DNA of 64,000 bases from Chitinophagaceae bacterium (GCA_025923075.1 JAICGN010000001.1:1-64000); one strand, 5' to 3'; shown: positions 8,241 through 17,263, numbered from the stretch's first letter. Notes: a model not told the origin generated them from the letters alone. A program made the numbers and translations.

Positions 8241-10877
8241 CTATTTCAATTTGTTTTTTATCTCCTGCAGCTTTAAAAGTGCCTCCACCGGCGTCAGTCT
8301 GTTAATATCTATATCAGCAAGCAATTTCCTAATCTCATCAAACGTTTCGCTGTGCGCATCAAAAATTGAAAGTTGCATTTGAGGCAACGATAGATTCTTT
8401 ACTTTTTTATCAAGACTCAGAACTTCTGACTCCTGACCCTTGACTCCTGGCTCATCAACATGCTTAGTTTCCAGCTGTTTTAAAATATCATTTGCTCTTT
8501 CGATCAAAGAGGGCGGCATGCCCGCCATTCTTGCAACATGAATTCCAAAACTGTGGGTGCTTCCGCCTCTTGCCAGCTTTCTTAAAAAAATAATTTTGTT
8601 ACCAACTTCTTTATTGGTGATGTGATAATTCTTAATACCGGAAAACTTTTCTTCTAATTCATTGAGTTCATGGTAGTGCGTAGCAAAAAGTGTTTTTGGT
8701 TTTTGCATACAGTTGTGTAAATGCTCTGCAATGCTCCATGCAATTGAAATGCCATCATAAGTTGAAGTGCCACGACCGATCTCATCAAGTAATATCAGGC
8801 TGCGATTCGTTACATTATTGATGATGCTTGCTGTTTCGTTCATCTCAACCATAAAAGTGGATTCGCCCCCGCTCAAATTATCAGAAGCACCTACACGGGT
8901 AAAGATTTTATCTGTCAAAGAGATGAACGTTTCATCAGCAGGTACAAAACTTCCGACATGAGCCATTAATGTGATCAGGGCGGTTTGACGAAGCAACGCT
9001 GATTTGCCACTCATATTTGGACCGGTAAGAATGATGATCTGTTGCTCAGTTTTATTTAATTCAAGATCATTGGTAATATAAGTTTCGCCAAATGGTAAAT
9101 TTCTTTCGATCACAGGATGACGTCCCTTCTTAATCACCAATTCATCACCGTCATGCAGGGTTGGTTTTTTATAATGATACTGTATCGTATTGTTGGCAAA
9201 ACAGCTGATGCAATCAAGAACAGCAATAATATTTCCATTCGTTTGTACCGGTGCCAGGTAGTCCATCAGTTCATTCAGCAGGGCCTCATATACTTCCAGC
9301 TCGATTTTTAAAATTTTTTCTTCGGCGCCGGTGATCTTTTCTTCATACTCTTTTAATTCAGGAGTGATATAGCGTTCGGCATTGGTTAGTGTTTGTTTTC
9401 GCATCCATTCAGCCGGCACCTTGTGTTTATGCGAATGTGTCACTTCGAGATAATAGCCGAAAACATTAGTAAAACCAATTTTTAATGAAGAGATACCGGT
9501 TACCTCGGCTTCTTTTTGCTGCAATTGGGTTAAATAAGATTTACCATCATAGGCAATACGTCTTAATTCATCCAGCTCGTTATTCACACCACTATTGATC
9601 ATCCCGCCTTTAATGGCAAGTGCCGGAGGGTTGTCAACGATCTCTTTGAAAATTTTATCGGCAATATAAACACATGGATTCAGCGCATCACCTAATCGCT
9701 TTAAATATGCGTTGCTGGCTGTGGTACAAACCATTTTTATTTCGGCCACCTGTCTTAATCCCCGGGCCATGTGTAAAAGTTCCCGAGGATTAATTTTTTT
9801 CAAAGGGATTTTCGAAACCAGTCTTTCGATATCACCACAAAGTTTGATGGCATGAATGATCTTATTTCTTATGTCAGTGTTGAGAATAAAAAACTCAACG
9901 AGCTCAAGACGTTCATTTATTTTCTGAATATCTTTTAAGGGAAAAACGATCCACCGCTTTAGTAATCTTGCGCCCATGGGAGAAACTGTGTTATCCAGGA
10001 CATCCAATAAGGTATGTCCTGCTTCCGAATTCCTGGATACTAATTCTAAGTTTCTTATGGTAAACCGGTCCATCCATAAAAAATCATCCCGGTTGATACG
10101 TTGCAAATTCGTAATATGCTGCAGGTTCGGATGCTCGGTGTCTTTCAGGTAGTGCATGACGGCGCCGGCTGCAGTGATACCTTTGCGGAGATCATCAATG
10201 CCAAAGCCTTTTAATGAAATGGTCTGAAAATGTTTCAGTAATGTTTCTTCTGCATAGGATTCAGTAAAGATCCACGCATCAAGTGTGTAAGAATATGTTT
10301 TTGCGCCAAAATATTCTTTAAATTTTTTTTGCTGGTGGCGTTGGAAAATAACTTCAGCCGGTTTAAAACTCTGCAATAATTTATCTGCATATTCACGATC
10401 GCCTTCAGAAATAAAGAATTCACCCGTGCTGATATCGAGGAAAGCAAGTCCATATTCGTCATTTTCGGCAAAATGAATTCCTGCTAAGAAATTATTGCTA
10501 TGGTGTTCGAGAAGCTTGTCATTTACCGCGGTGCCTGGTGTCACCATTTCAGTCACACCTCGTTTTACAATTCCTTTCGCAAGTTTTGGATCTTCCAGTT
10601 GGTCGCAGATGGCAACCCGGTAACCGGCTTTTACCAGCTTATGCAAATAAGTGTCCAGTGCATGATGTGGAAAACCGGCAAGATCAGAAGAAGCCGCTGC
10701 TCCGTTATTTCTTTTTGTAAGTGTAATACCCAGCACCTGTGAGGCAATAACAGCGTCCTGTCCAAATGTTTCATAAAAATCCCCCACGCGGAAAAGCAAT
10801 ATGGCATCCGGGTATTTTTGTTTTATAACCCGGTGTTGCTGCATTAAGGGGGTTTCATCTGTCTTCGTTTTTGCCAT
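8241..10877 (-). CDS. mutS: DNA mismatch repair protein MutS
   Basis: MutS recognises mismatches and recruits MutL. The N-terminal mismatch-binding domain carries the Phe-x-Glu wedge in GDFYETFG. The connector, lever and clamp follow. The ATPase domain has Walker A GPNMSGKS, Walker B with DEIGRGTSTYDG and the ATHYHEL motif. The 878 residues are typical. Between the ATPase core and the short C-terminal helices, an in-frame stretch (VDEPGVKGQESEVLSLD) is encoded by a repeat-like sequence at 8414-8453. This region is variable in MutS proteins, so activity is probably intact. A -7 box lies 36 nt upstream. Confidence 0.98.
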   Translation of the reverse strand: MAKTKTDETPLMQQHRVIKQKYPDAILLFRVGDFYETFGQDAVIASQVLGITLTKRNNGAAASSDLAGFPHHALDTYLHKLVKAGYRVAICDQLEDPKLAKGIVKRGVTEMVTPGTAVNDKLLEHHSNNFLAGIHFAENDEYGLAFLDISTGEFFISEGDREYADKLLQSFKPAEVIFQRHQQKKFKEYFGAKTYSYTLDAWIFTESYAEETLLKHFQTISLKGFGIDDLRKGITAAGAVMHYLKDTEHPNLQHITNLQRINRDDFLWMDRFTIRNLELVSRNSEAGHTLLDVLDNTVSPMGARLLKRWIVFPLKDIQKINERLELVEFFILNTDIRNKIIHAIKLCGDIERLVSKIPLKKINPRELLHMARGLRQVAEIKMVCTTASNAYLKRLGDALNPCVYIADKIFKEIVDNPPALAIKGGMINSGVNNELDELRRIAYDGKSYLTQLQQKEAEVTGISSLKIGFTNVFGYYLEVTHSHKHKVPAEWMRKQTLTNAERYITPELKEYEEKITGAEEKILKIELEVYEALLNELMDYLAPVQTNGNIIAVLDCISCFANNTIQYHYKKPTLHDGDELVIKKGRHPVIERNLPFGETYITNDLELNKTEQQIIILTGPNMSGKSALLRQTALITLMAHVGSFVPADETFISLTDKIFTRVGASDNLSGGESTFMVEMNETASIINNVTNRSLILLDEIGRGTSTYDGISIAWSIAEHLHNCMQKPKTLFATHYHELNELEEKFSGIKNYHITNKEVGNKIIFLRKLARGGSTHSFGIHVARMAGMPPSLIERANDILKQLETKHVDEPGVKGQESEVLSLDKKVKNLSLPQMQLSIFDAHSETFDEIRKLLADIDINRLTPVEALLKLQEIKNKLK
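8414..8453. repeat. GAGTC/GAAGTTC repeat inside mutS
   Basis: On the coding strand this reads as clustered GAGTC-type words around GAGTCAGAAGTTCTGAGTC. The same 19-base core with two base changes (GAGTCGGAAGTTCGGAGTC on the minus strand) lies inside lipB near 16671-16692. It keeps the reading frame. Confidence 0.6.
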
Positions 10878-10912
10878 GCTGCCCCGGTTTATTCGGGAGA
10901 GGCAAATATACT

Positions 10913-10920
10913 CAACGGTA
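10913..10920 (-). promoter_or_regulatory. -7 promoter element for mutS
   Basis: The minus strand reads TATATTTG then C, matching TAnnTTTG. Its last base is 36 nt from the mutS ATG, giving a leader of about 31 nt. Confidence 0.6.
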
Positions 10921-11009
10921 AGGGTTTGTATCCCTGTGAAATCCTTATGTGTATAAATACGAATTAGAACTATGGTTCTGAATATTCATGATAGAAATTT
11001 TCCTGCCAT

Positions 11010-11017
11010 TACCTTTG
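11010..11017 (+). promoter_or_regulatory. -7 promoter element, leaderless RNA methyltransferase
   Basis: TACCTTTG followed by C matches the consensus. The ATG starts exactly 5 nt after its G, the same offset that separates the SRP RNA 5' end from its -7 box. The transcript is therefore predicted to be leaderless. Confidence 0.65.
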
Positions 11018-11021
11018 CGCC

Positions 11022-11579
11022 ATGCGAAAATTGAGCATGGAAGAGTTAGGCCGTAAGTCAGTGGATGAGTTCAAAGGGTCCGATAAATTTCCCATTATTG
11101 TTGTATTGGAAAATATCCGCAGTGCCTATAATGTGGGCAGTGTCTTCCGCACGAGCGATGCTTTTTTGATCGAAGCAATTTATATAATAGGCTATTCTGC
11201 AAAACCACCGCATAAGGAAATAAAAAAGACGGCGCTTGGAGCCGAGGAGACCGTTTTTTGGAAATATTTTAAAACTTCAGCTGAAGCAATCGATGAATTA
11301 AAAATCAAAAAATATAAAGTATATGCCGTGGAGCAGGCTGAAGGAAGCTACAAGCTGCATGCTGCAAACTTCAGGCAAAATGAAAAGATTGCGGTGGTTT
11401 TTGGTAATGAAGTGACCGGTATCGAGCAATCAACGATTCATTTATGTAACGGTTGTATAGAAATTCCTCAATTCGGGATGAAACATTCGCTGAATATTGC
11501 AACGGCTGCAGGGGTTGTGTTGTGGGAATTGGTAAAAAGCAAAATGCGTCCGGCAGTGAAAGGAAGAACTGAACATTAG
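11022..11579 (+). CDS. TrmH/SpoU-family RNA 2'-O-methyltransferase
   Basis: The 185-residue SPOUT methyltransferase transfers a methyl group from AdoMet to a ribose 2'-OH of tRNA or rRNA. The three SpoU motifs are visible: LENIRSAYNVGSVFRTSDAF (motif 1, with N and R), VVFGNEVTGIE (motif 2) and IPQFGMKHSLNIATAAGVVLWEL (motif 3). The size is close to the TrmL/TrmH catalytic domain alone, with no N-terminal substrate-binding domain. The exact target nucleotide cannot be assigned. The promoter overlaps the start, so it looks independently transcribed. A C-rich repeat begins right after its TAG. Confidence 0.93.
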   Translation: MRKLSMEELGRKSVDEFKGSDKFPIIVVLENIRSAYNVGSVFRTSDAFLIEAIYIIGYSAKPPHKEIKKTALGAEETVFWKYFKTSAEAIDELKIKKYKVYAVEQAEGSYKLHAANFRQNEKIAVVFGNEVTGIEQSTIHLCNGCIEIPQFGMKHSLNIATAAGVVLWELVKSKMRPAVKGRTEH

Positions 11580-11609
11580 GCCCCCTGTCCCCCCAAGGGG
11601 GAACTTAGT
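11580..11609 (+). repeat. C-rich intergenic repeat, left-type copy
   Basis: CCCCCTGTCCCCCC...GGGGGAACTTAG directly follows the methyltransferase stop codon. It is the same family and orientation as the copies at 11743, 26783 and 54597. Confidence 0.7.
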
Positions 11610-11659
11610 TTGAAAAACAGTTTTTGATGACGATTAGGAAAGCAAAAAGCACCTGGCCA

Positions 11660-11695
11660 TTGATATTTGAATATTGAACATTGAATATTTAAGAA
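11660..11695 (+). repeat. TTGAATATT-type degenerate tandem repeat
   Basis: Overlapping TTGATATTTGAATATTGAAC and TTGAATATT words form an imperfect short-period repeat directly before the remnant ATG at 11696. No coding capacity is apparent. Confidence 0.45.
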
Positions 11696-11743
11696 ATGAG
11701 CACAGTAAAAAGTTATTTAAGTCTTATAAAATTTTCTCATACA
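11696..11743 (+). pseudogene. Remnant of a second UbiA 5' end, cut by a repeat
   Basis: An ATG opens MSTVKSYLSLIKFSHT, which matches residues 1-16 of the intact prenyltransferase just downstream (MPKLKSYLSLIKFSHT). The bases differ at several synonymous positions. After the 16th codon the frame runs into a C-rich repeat and stops at 11807-11809, across the real ubiA start. I read this as the leftover 5' end of a paralogous copy whose body was lost, not as a functional gene. Confidence 0.6.
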
Positions 11744-11775
11744 GGCCCCCCTGTCCCCCAAAGGGGGAACTTAGC
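11743..11775 (+). repeat. C-rich repeat interrupting the UbiA remnant
   Basis: GGCCCCCCTGTCCCCCAAAG followed by GGGGAACTTAG is a left-type copy of the family. It starts directly after the 16th codon of the truncated UbiA-like frame. Confidence 0.7.
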
Positions 11776-11789
11776 CAAGATGTTTCGAT

Positions 11790-11797
11790 TAATTTTG
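11790..11797 (+). promoter_or_regulatory. -7 promoter element, leaderless ubiA
   Basis: TAATTTTG followed by C. The ATG at 11802 is 5 nt after the G, so the mRNA is predicted to begin at or next to the start codon. The element lies between the repeat and the gene. Confidence 0.6.
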
Positions 11798-11801
11798 CCA
11801 A

Positions 11802-12749
11802 ATGCCTAAACTAAAGAGCTACCTATCTCTTATAAAGTTCTCTCACACCATTTTCGCAATGCCGTTTGCGTTGATTGGATTTGTTTTGGGATTAAATTCT
11901 GGCCATACAGATTTCGGAGTGGGTGCATGGATTCTTAGTGGAACCGATAATTATAGTTATTCGTTACAACGAAAAATGGATATTGCTATATTACAGCAAA
12001 TAGGGTTTAGGTTTTTACTTGTTATCCTCTGCATGATCTTTGCCCGAAGCGCGGCAATGGCATTCAATCGTTATCTCGATAGAAGTTTTGATGCAAAAAA
12101 TCCAAGAACTGCTATTAGAGAAATTCCTGCTGGAATTTTAAAAGCGAACAATGTTTTATTTTTCACGATTGTCAGTTGCATATTGTTTATTGTCTGTACC
12201 TTCTTCATTAATAAATTGTGTTTTTATCTTTCACCGGTTGCCTTACTTGTTGTACTTGGTTACAGCTATACAAAAAGATTTACCCCGCTTTGTCATTTGA
12301 TACTTGGGTTGGGATTAAGCCTGGCACCAATTGGTGCATATCTTGCGGTCACTGGTCGGTTTGATCTCTTACCAATTCTTTTCTCACTAACAGTTTTATT
12401 TTGGGTTAGCGGTTTCGATATCATTTATGCGTTACAAGATGAAGAGTTCGATAAAGAGAACAAACTCTATTCTATCCCGGCATGGCTAGGCAAAGCAAAA
12501 GCATTAAGAGTGTCGGAATTATTGCATGTATTTAGTGCTGCTTGTGTATTGTATGCTGGTTGGTCTGGAAATTTTGGCTGGCTTTATTGGGTTGGAGCCG
12601 CTATTTTTATTGGCATGCTTACTTACCAGCATTCCATTGTTAAGCCAAATGATCTGAAACGAGTGAATCTCGCTTTTATGACCGCAAACGGGCTTGCATC
12701 GGTTGTTTTTGCCATCTTTGTAATCGCTGACTTGTTTTTGTATTCTTAA
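11802..12749 (+). CDS. UbiA-family aromatic prenyltransferase (4-hydroxybenzoate type or MqnP-like)
   Basis: This integral membrane prenyltransferase attaches a polyprenyl chain to an aromatic acid in quinone biosynthesis. The 315 residues contain the two Asp-rich UbiA motifs, NRYLDRSFDAKNPRT (about 85-100) and YALQDEEFDKENKLYSIP (about 205-222), and eight or so hydrophobic segments. In menaquinone-only Bacteroidota such proteins are often MqnP of the futalosine route; no other mqn or men gene is in the window, so the substrate is open. The loop between the first two helices (residues about 31-66) looks longer than usual. A broken copy of the 5' end lies just upstream. Confidence 0.88.
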   Translation: MPKLKSYLSLIKFSHTIFAMPFALIGFVLGLNSGHTDFGVGAWILSGTDNYSYSLQRKMDIAILQQIGFRFLLVILCMIFARSAAMAFNRYLDRSFDAKNPRTAIREIPAGILKANNVLFFTIVSCILFIVCTFFINKLCFYLSPVALLVVLGYSYTKRFTPLCHLILGLGLSLAPIGAYLAVTGRFDLLPILFSLTVLFWVSGFDIIYALQDEEFDKENKLYSIPAWLGKAKALRVSELLHVFSAACVLYAGWSGNFGWLYWVGAAIFIGMLTYQHSIVKPNDLKRVNLAFMTANGLASVVFAIFVIADLFLYS

Positions 12750-12769
12750 TTTTAATTCTTAATTTTTAA

Positions 12770-13180
12770 TTGCCAAGAATCATTTCAATAGACTACGGTG
12801 CAAAACGGACAGGTCTCGCAGTCACAGATCCGTTACAAATAATTGCTACGGGATTAACAACAGTTGAATCAAAGCAACTGATCCCTTTTCTTAAAGATTA
12901 TTTTGCAAGAGAAGAAGTAGAACTGATCATCATTGGCGAACCAAAAAACTGGGATGATAGTGACACACATGCTACGCCATTGGTTGAGAAATTCATTAAA
13001 CAATTGCAAAAGAACTTTCCGAACATCCCGGTCAAAAAAGTAGATGAACGTTACACTTCCAAAATGGCAAAAGATGCAATGCTTGAAATGGGATTAAAAA
13101 AAATCCAGCGCAGGAATAAAAAGCTCGTTGATGAGATTGCTGCCACCATTATGTTGCAGGAATACATGAGAACCCCCTAA
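12770..13180 (+). CDS. ruvX: Holliday junction resolvase RuvX / YqgF family
   Basis: The 136-residue YqgF/RuvX RNase H-fold protein is implicated in pre-16S rRNA 5'-end processing or Holliday junction resolution. Family motifs are IISIDYGAKRTGLAVTDP with the first catalytic Asp, EPKNWDDSDTH, VDERYTSKMA and DEIAATIMLQEY. The start is a TTG, because no ATG precedes the conserved RIISIDYG; an AT-rich repeat of the TTAATTCTTAATT type lies immediately upstream. The last two residues and the stop (Thr-Pro-stop, ACCCCCTAA) are encoded by a C-rich intergenic repeat. Confidence 0.93.
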   Translation: MPRIISIDYGAKRTGLAVTDPLQIIATGLTTVESKQLIPFLKDYFAREEVELIIIGEPKNWDDSDTHATPLVEKFIKQLQKNFPNIPVKKVDERYTSKMAKDAMLEMGLKKIQRRNKKLVDEIAATIMLQEYMRTP

Positions 13181-13270
13181 CCCCGTAAAGGGGGAATTAT
13201 TGAAAGCATCAATTAAATTTGCATCTTAATTATTAAACAATTTTTACACTCCCTTTAGGGAGATGGAGGG
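13172..13270. repeat. C-rich inverted-repeat unit between ruvX and def
   Basis: The left copy (ACCCCCTAACCCCGTAAAGG...) includes the ruvX stop codon. The right copy (CTCCCTTTAGGGAG, 13249-13262) ends next to GATGGAGGG, which provides a GGAGG sequence just ahead of the def start. The AT-rich centre contains a TAAATTTG promoter element at 13214-13221. Confidence 0.65.
13214..13221 (+). promoter_or_regulatory. -7 promoter element for def
   Basis: TAAATTTG followed by C matches TAnnTTTG. It would give a transcript start near 13226 and a leader of about 49 nt containing the repeat hairpin. Confidence 0.5.
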
Positions 13271-13274
13271 TTTT

Positions 13275-13856
13275 ATGATTTTACCAATTGTAGCATATGG
13301 CAACCCGGTTTTGAGGAAAATTAGCAAGGATATCAACCCTGATTATCCTGGCCTGCCCAAACTTATTGAAGATATGTGGGAAACGCTGTATGCCAGTACT
13401 GGTGTAGGTTTGGCGGCTCCGCAGGTCAATAAAGAGATTCGTCTTTTCGTCGTTGATTCCGAGCAAATTTTCCGGCAAATGAAAGAGGATAAGGACCAGG
13501 AAAATTACCCCGATGCTCCCGGCATAAAACAGGTATTTATTAATGCACATATCAAGGAACTTGATGGTTTTGAATGGAATTATAACGAAGGCTGTCTAAG
13601 CATCCCGAAAATCCGGGAAGATATTAAAAGGCAATCCGTCGTAACGATAGAATACCTGGATGAAGACTTCCAACATCACATGCGGACCTACCAGGGGCTC
13701 ACAGCAAGAATCATTCTTCATGAATATGATCATATTGAAGGAAAACTCTTTATTGATCACATTTCGCCTTTAAAAAGAAAATTGTTGAAAGGAAAGCTAA
13801 AAGATATTTCAAAAGGGAAAGTAAAAGTGGATTACAAAATGTTATTCCCTGCTTAG
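13275..13856 (+). CDS. def: Peptide deformylase
   Basis: Def removes the formyl group from nascent N-termini using a bound metal. The three signature motifs are present: GVGLAAPQ, EGCLSIP (metal-binding Cys) and HEYDHIEG (HExxH, two metal-binding His and catalytic Glu). The protein has 193 residues. I chose the ATG at 13275 (MILPIVAYGNPVLRKI) because the IVAYG start is conserved; a second ATG 12 bases upstream adds only MEGF and comes from the repeat. GGAGGG sits 6-10 bases ahead of the chosen start. Confidence 0.95.
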   Translation: MILPIVAYGNPVLRKISKDINPDYPGLPKLIEDMWETLYASTGVGLAAPQVNKEIRLFVVDSEQIFRQMKEDKDQENYPDAPGIKQVFINAHIKELDGFEWNYNEGCLSIPKIREDIKRQSVVTIEYLDEDFQHHMRTYQGLTARIILHEYDHIEGKLFIDHISPLKRKLLKGKLKDISKGKVKVDYKMLFPA

Positions 13857-13881
13857 ATCTTTTCACGTTACAATAGTCCGT

Positions 13882-14837
<956 letters not shown>

Positions 14838-14888
14838 TTGCAGTTTGAAAATAGCTATTCTCATTTTATTTAACCAATAAATTTTACT

Positions 14889-15253
14889 ATGGCATCGTAT
14901 AAAGACATGATTGTTTATAAAAAGGCTTTCGAACTTGCGATGGATATTTTTGAAATATCCAAACGGTTCCCAAGAGAGGAAACTTATAGTCTTACTGACC
15001 AAATAAGAAAAAGTTCAAGATCAGTTTGTGCCAATTTTGCTGAACATATAGGAGAAGAAAATATGTTGCTCATTTTGTAAGTAAGCTAACTGATTCGGAC
15101 AGTGAAAATTCTGAAACACAAGTTTGGATTGATTTTGCCTTTGCCTGCAAGTACATCAGCTCTGAAGAACATTTATCCCTATCTGCTAAAAATGCTGAAG
15201 TAGGTAAAATATTGGGTAGTATGATTCAGAATCCTGAGAAATTTATGAACTGA
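14889..15253 (+). pseudogene. Four-helix-bundle (S23/IVP) protein gene with a -1 frameshift
   Basis: The first frame encodes MASYKDMIVYKKAFELAMDI... to SVCANFAE and then stops early at 15080. Restoring one base after 15044 (GAA|CAT to GAA GCA T) gives AEAYRRRKYVAHFVSKLTDS and an open frame to TGA at 15251-15253 that includes ETQVWIDFAFACKYIS. This is the full pattern of the S23 ribosomal-intervening-sequence four-helix-bundle family, about 120 residues. The gene is therefore a recent single-base-deletion pseudogene, or it uses recoding. It sits alone between inverted heptamer repeats and between the 3' ends of two convergent genes. Confidence 0.85.
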
Positions 15254-15265
15254 TGGTCTTTTCCG

Positions 15266-15290
15266 ACTGCCTACTGCCTACTGCCTACTG
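15266..15290 (-). repeat. CAGTAGG heptamer tandem repeat (right arm, inverted)
   Basis: Three CCTACTG units in register (15270-15290), preceded by a partial ACTG: the reverse complement of the left-arm heptamer. It contains the stop codon and the last codons of rluD. Confidence 0.85.
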
Positions 15291-16329
15291 AACTAATATA
15301 CCCTCTCCACTTTTCAATCACCTCCTTCATATCATTTGGCAATTCAGTATCGAAAAACATTTCTTGCCTCGTTGAGGGATGAATAAAGCCAAGCGTTTTT
15401 GCATGCAGTGCCTGCCTTGGACAAATGGAAAAACAATTGTCAACAAACTGGCGATATTTAGCAAATACAGTTCCCTTTACAATTTTATCGCCACCATAGG
15501 TATCATCATTGAATAATGGATGGCCAATATATTTCATATGCACCCGTATCTGGTGCGTACGGCCGGTTTCCAAAACGCATTCGACTAATGTTACATAATT
15601 GAACCGTTCGAGGACCTTATAATGTGTAATTGCTTCTTTGCCATGGTCACCTTCGGGATAGGCTTCAAATAATTTTCTGAATCGAAGATTGCGGCCAACA
15701 TGGGCCACAATCGTTCCGGTATCATTTTTCAGATCTCCCCATACCAGCGCAATATATTTTCTTTTTACACTATGGTCGTAAAATTGTTTAGCAAGATGCG
15801 TCATGGCTTTACTGTTTTTGGCCATTAGTAACAGCCCGCTTGTATTTTTATCGATTCGATGAACCAAGCCGAATCTCGGGAGTGTTTCTTCAGTGATTAA
15901 CGGATCTTTTTGTTGCAGATACCATGCAACTCCGTTCAATAATGTGCCCGTATAATTTCCGCTTCCAGGGTGTACAACCATGCCGGCGGCTTTATTTATT
16001 ATCATTACATCATCATCCTCATAAAAAATATCGAGATCAAGTTTTTCGGGCAAAACTTCGGTGTCTTCGGGGCTCATGTCGCTGTACACAATTATCTCGT
16101 CAAGCCCCTTCACTTTATAATTTTGTTTCACAGTGTTCTTATTCACTGTTACCATTCCGGCATTTATCGCTTGCTGAATTTTGTTTCTTGTACCCTTTTC
16201 AATTCGTCGCATTAGGAATTTATCAATGCGCAGCGGCTCCTGGCCTTTATCAATTTTTATGACTAATCTTTCGTACAGCTCGTCGCTGCCGTCCTGTTGG
16301 TCATCTTTCTGTTGGCCATCTCCGGTCAT
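15271..16329 (-). CDS. rluD: RluA/RluD-family 23S rRNA pseudouridine synthase
   Basis: The enzyme isomerises uridines to pseudouridine in 23S rRNA. The N-terminal S4 RNA-binding domain is visible (PLRIDKFLMRRIEKGTRNKIQQAI, about 35-60). The catalytic domain carries HRIDKNTSGLLLMAKN with the catalytic Asp, and the later motif TGRTHQIRVHMKYIGHPLFND. The length of 352 is typical for RluD. The C-terminal residues VGSRQ are read from the inverted heptamer repeat, so the tail is probably not ancestral. RluD is the best assignment among RluA/C/D paralogs because of the S4 domain and length. Confidence 0.93.
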   Translation of the reverse strand: MTGDGQQKDDQQDGSDELYERLVIKIDKGQEPLRIDKFLMRRIEKGTRNKIQQAINAGMVTVNKNTVKQNYKVKGLDEIIVYSDMSPEDTEVLPEKLDLDIFYEDDDVMIINKAAGMVVHPGSGNYTGTLLNGVAWYLQQKDPLITEETLPRFGLVHRIDKNTSGLLLMAKNSKAMTHLAKQFYDHSVKRKYIALVWGDLKNDTGTIVAHVGRNLRFRKLFEAYPEGDHGKEAITHYKVLERFNYVTLVECVLETGRTHQIRVHMKYIGHPLFNDDTYGGDKIVKGTVFAKYRQFVDNCFSICPRQALHAKTLGFIHPSTRQEMFFDTELPNDMKEVIEKWRGYISSVGSRQ

Positions 16330-16354
16330 AAGTTACTTGCGAGGCGAAGCCGTA

Positions 16355-16376
16355 GCCTGCCTGCCGACAGGCAGGC
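16355..16376. repeat. GCCTGCCTG palindromic intergenic repeat
   Basis: GCCTGCCTG (16355-16363) and CAGGCAGGC (16368-16376) form a perfect 9-bp stem with a 4-nt loop in the rluD-lipB divergent gap. It lacks a clear T-run and faces both 5' ends, so it is not a normal terminator. Confidence 0.6.
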
Positions 16377-16504
16377 AATCTCCTCTTTTTTTTTACCGGC
16401 GTCAGTTCCTTGATTCATCGTCCCTTGCAACGCAAAGCCTGCACTGAGCGAAGCGAATTGTTCAAATGCACGACTCCGGTTTTGCCTGATTGAAGATGCA
16501 AAAG

Positions 16505-16512
16505 TACATTTG
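16505..16512 (+). promoter_or_regulatory. -7 promoter element, leaderless lipB
   Basis: TACATTTG followed by C, with the ATG 5 nt after the G. It shows that lipB starts at 16517 and not at an in-frame TTG at 16490, which would lie upstream of the transcript start. Confidence 0.65.
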
Positions 16513-16516
16513 CAGA

Positions 16517-17263
16517 ATGGATAAACAGCAGGTCATATTCCGGGATTTGGGAAATATGGATTATAAGGAGGCATGGGACTACCAGGAAAGCCTTTTAAAA
16601 GAAAACACAAGAAGAAAGTCTTTAGTCTATAGTCGGGAGCCCGCAGTAAACGAAAATACGCTCCCGGCGCCCGACTCCGAACTTCCGACTCAGCATTATC
16701 TTTTATTTGTGGAGCATCCACCGGTTTATACACTGGGCAAAAGCGGTAACATTGAGAATGTTTTAATGAGCGAAAAGCAGCTCGAAGAAAACGGTATTCA
16801 ATTTTTCAGAACCAACCGCGGCGGTGATATTACCTTTCATGGCGATCAGCAGATCGTTGGATATCCGATTCTCGACCTGGAAAAATTTTACACAGATATT
16901 GGGAAATACCTCCGCAATCTTGAAGAAGTGATCATAACAAGTCTTGCTGATTATGGATTAAAAGGAGCGAGGTCTGCAGGCGAAACCGGGGTCTGGCTCG
17001 ATCCGGATGTTCCGGGAAGAGAGAGGAAGATATGTGCGATGGGTGTACGAACGAGCCGCTGGATCACTATGCATGGTTTTGCTTTTAATGTAAATACGGA
17101 CCTTTCTTATTTTAATAATATCATTCCCTGCGGTATCCAAAACAAGCAGGTCACATCACTTGAAAAAGAATTAGGAAAAAAGATTGATTTTGAAGCAGCC
17201 AAAGAAGTGGTGAAAAAGAATTTTGAAAAAGTATTTGAAGTGGAGTTGTTGAGTAGCCAGTAG
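16517..17263 (+). CDS. lipB: Octanoyltransferase LipB
   Basis: LipB moves octanoate from acyl carrier protein to lipoyl domains. Motifs seen are [33 protein letters not shown], and the region around [38 protein letters not shown] with the Lys/Cys acyl-transfer pair. The 248-residue protein carries an in-frame stretch of about 25 residues ([20 protein letters not shown] and on) between the first helix and the HYLLFVEHP strand; its DNA is a repeat related to the one in mutS. The last residues (LLSSQ) and the stop are read from a heptamer repeat. The enzyme should still fold because the insert is in a surface loop region. Confidence 0.94.
   Translation: MDKQQVIFRDLGNMDYKEAWDYQESLLKENTRRKSLVYSREPAVNENTLPAPDSELPTQHYLLFVEHPPVYTLGKSGNIENVLMSEKQLEENGIQFFRTNRGGDITFHGDQQIVGYPILDLEKFYTDIGKYLRNLEEVIITSLADYGLKGARSAGETGVWLDPDVPGRERKICAMGVRTSRWITMHGFAFNVNTDLSYFNNIIPCGIQNKQVTSLEKELGKKIDFEAAKEVVKKNFEKVFEVELLSSQ
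16617..16692. repeat. Repeat insertion inside lipB
   Basis: A roughly 76-base in-frame segment containing AGTCGGGAGCCCG and GACTCCGAACTTCCGACTC. The latter is the reverse complement of the mutS repeat core with two changes. The codons it adds are absent from the conserved LipB pattern. Confidence 0.6.

Noticed and set aside
11696-11809. A 37-codon gene starting MSTVKSYLSLIKFSHT
   Set aside because: Half of the frame is a C-rich repeat and the stop overlaps the start of the real ubiA; it is a remnant.
16490-16516. Upstream TTG start of lipB
   Set aside because: The -7 element at 16505-16512 lies within it, so these codons should not be transcribed from that promoter.
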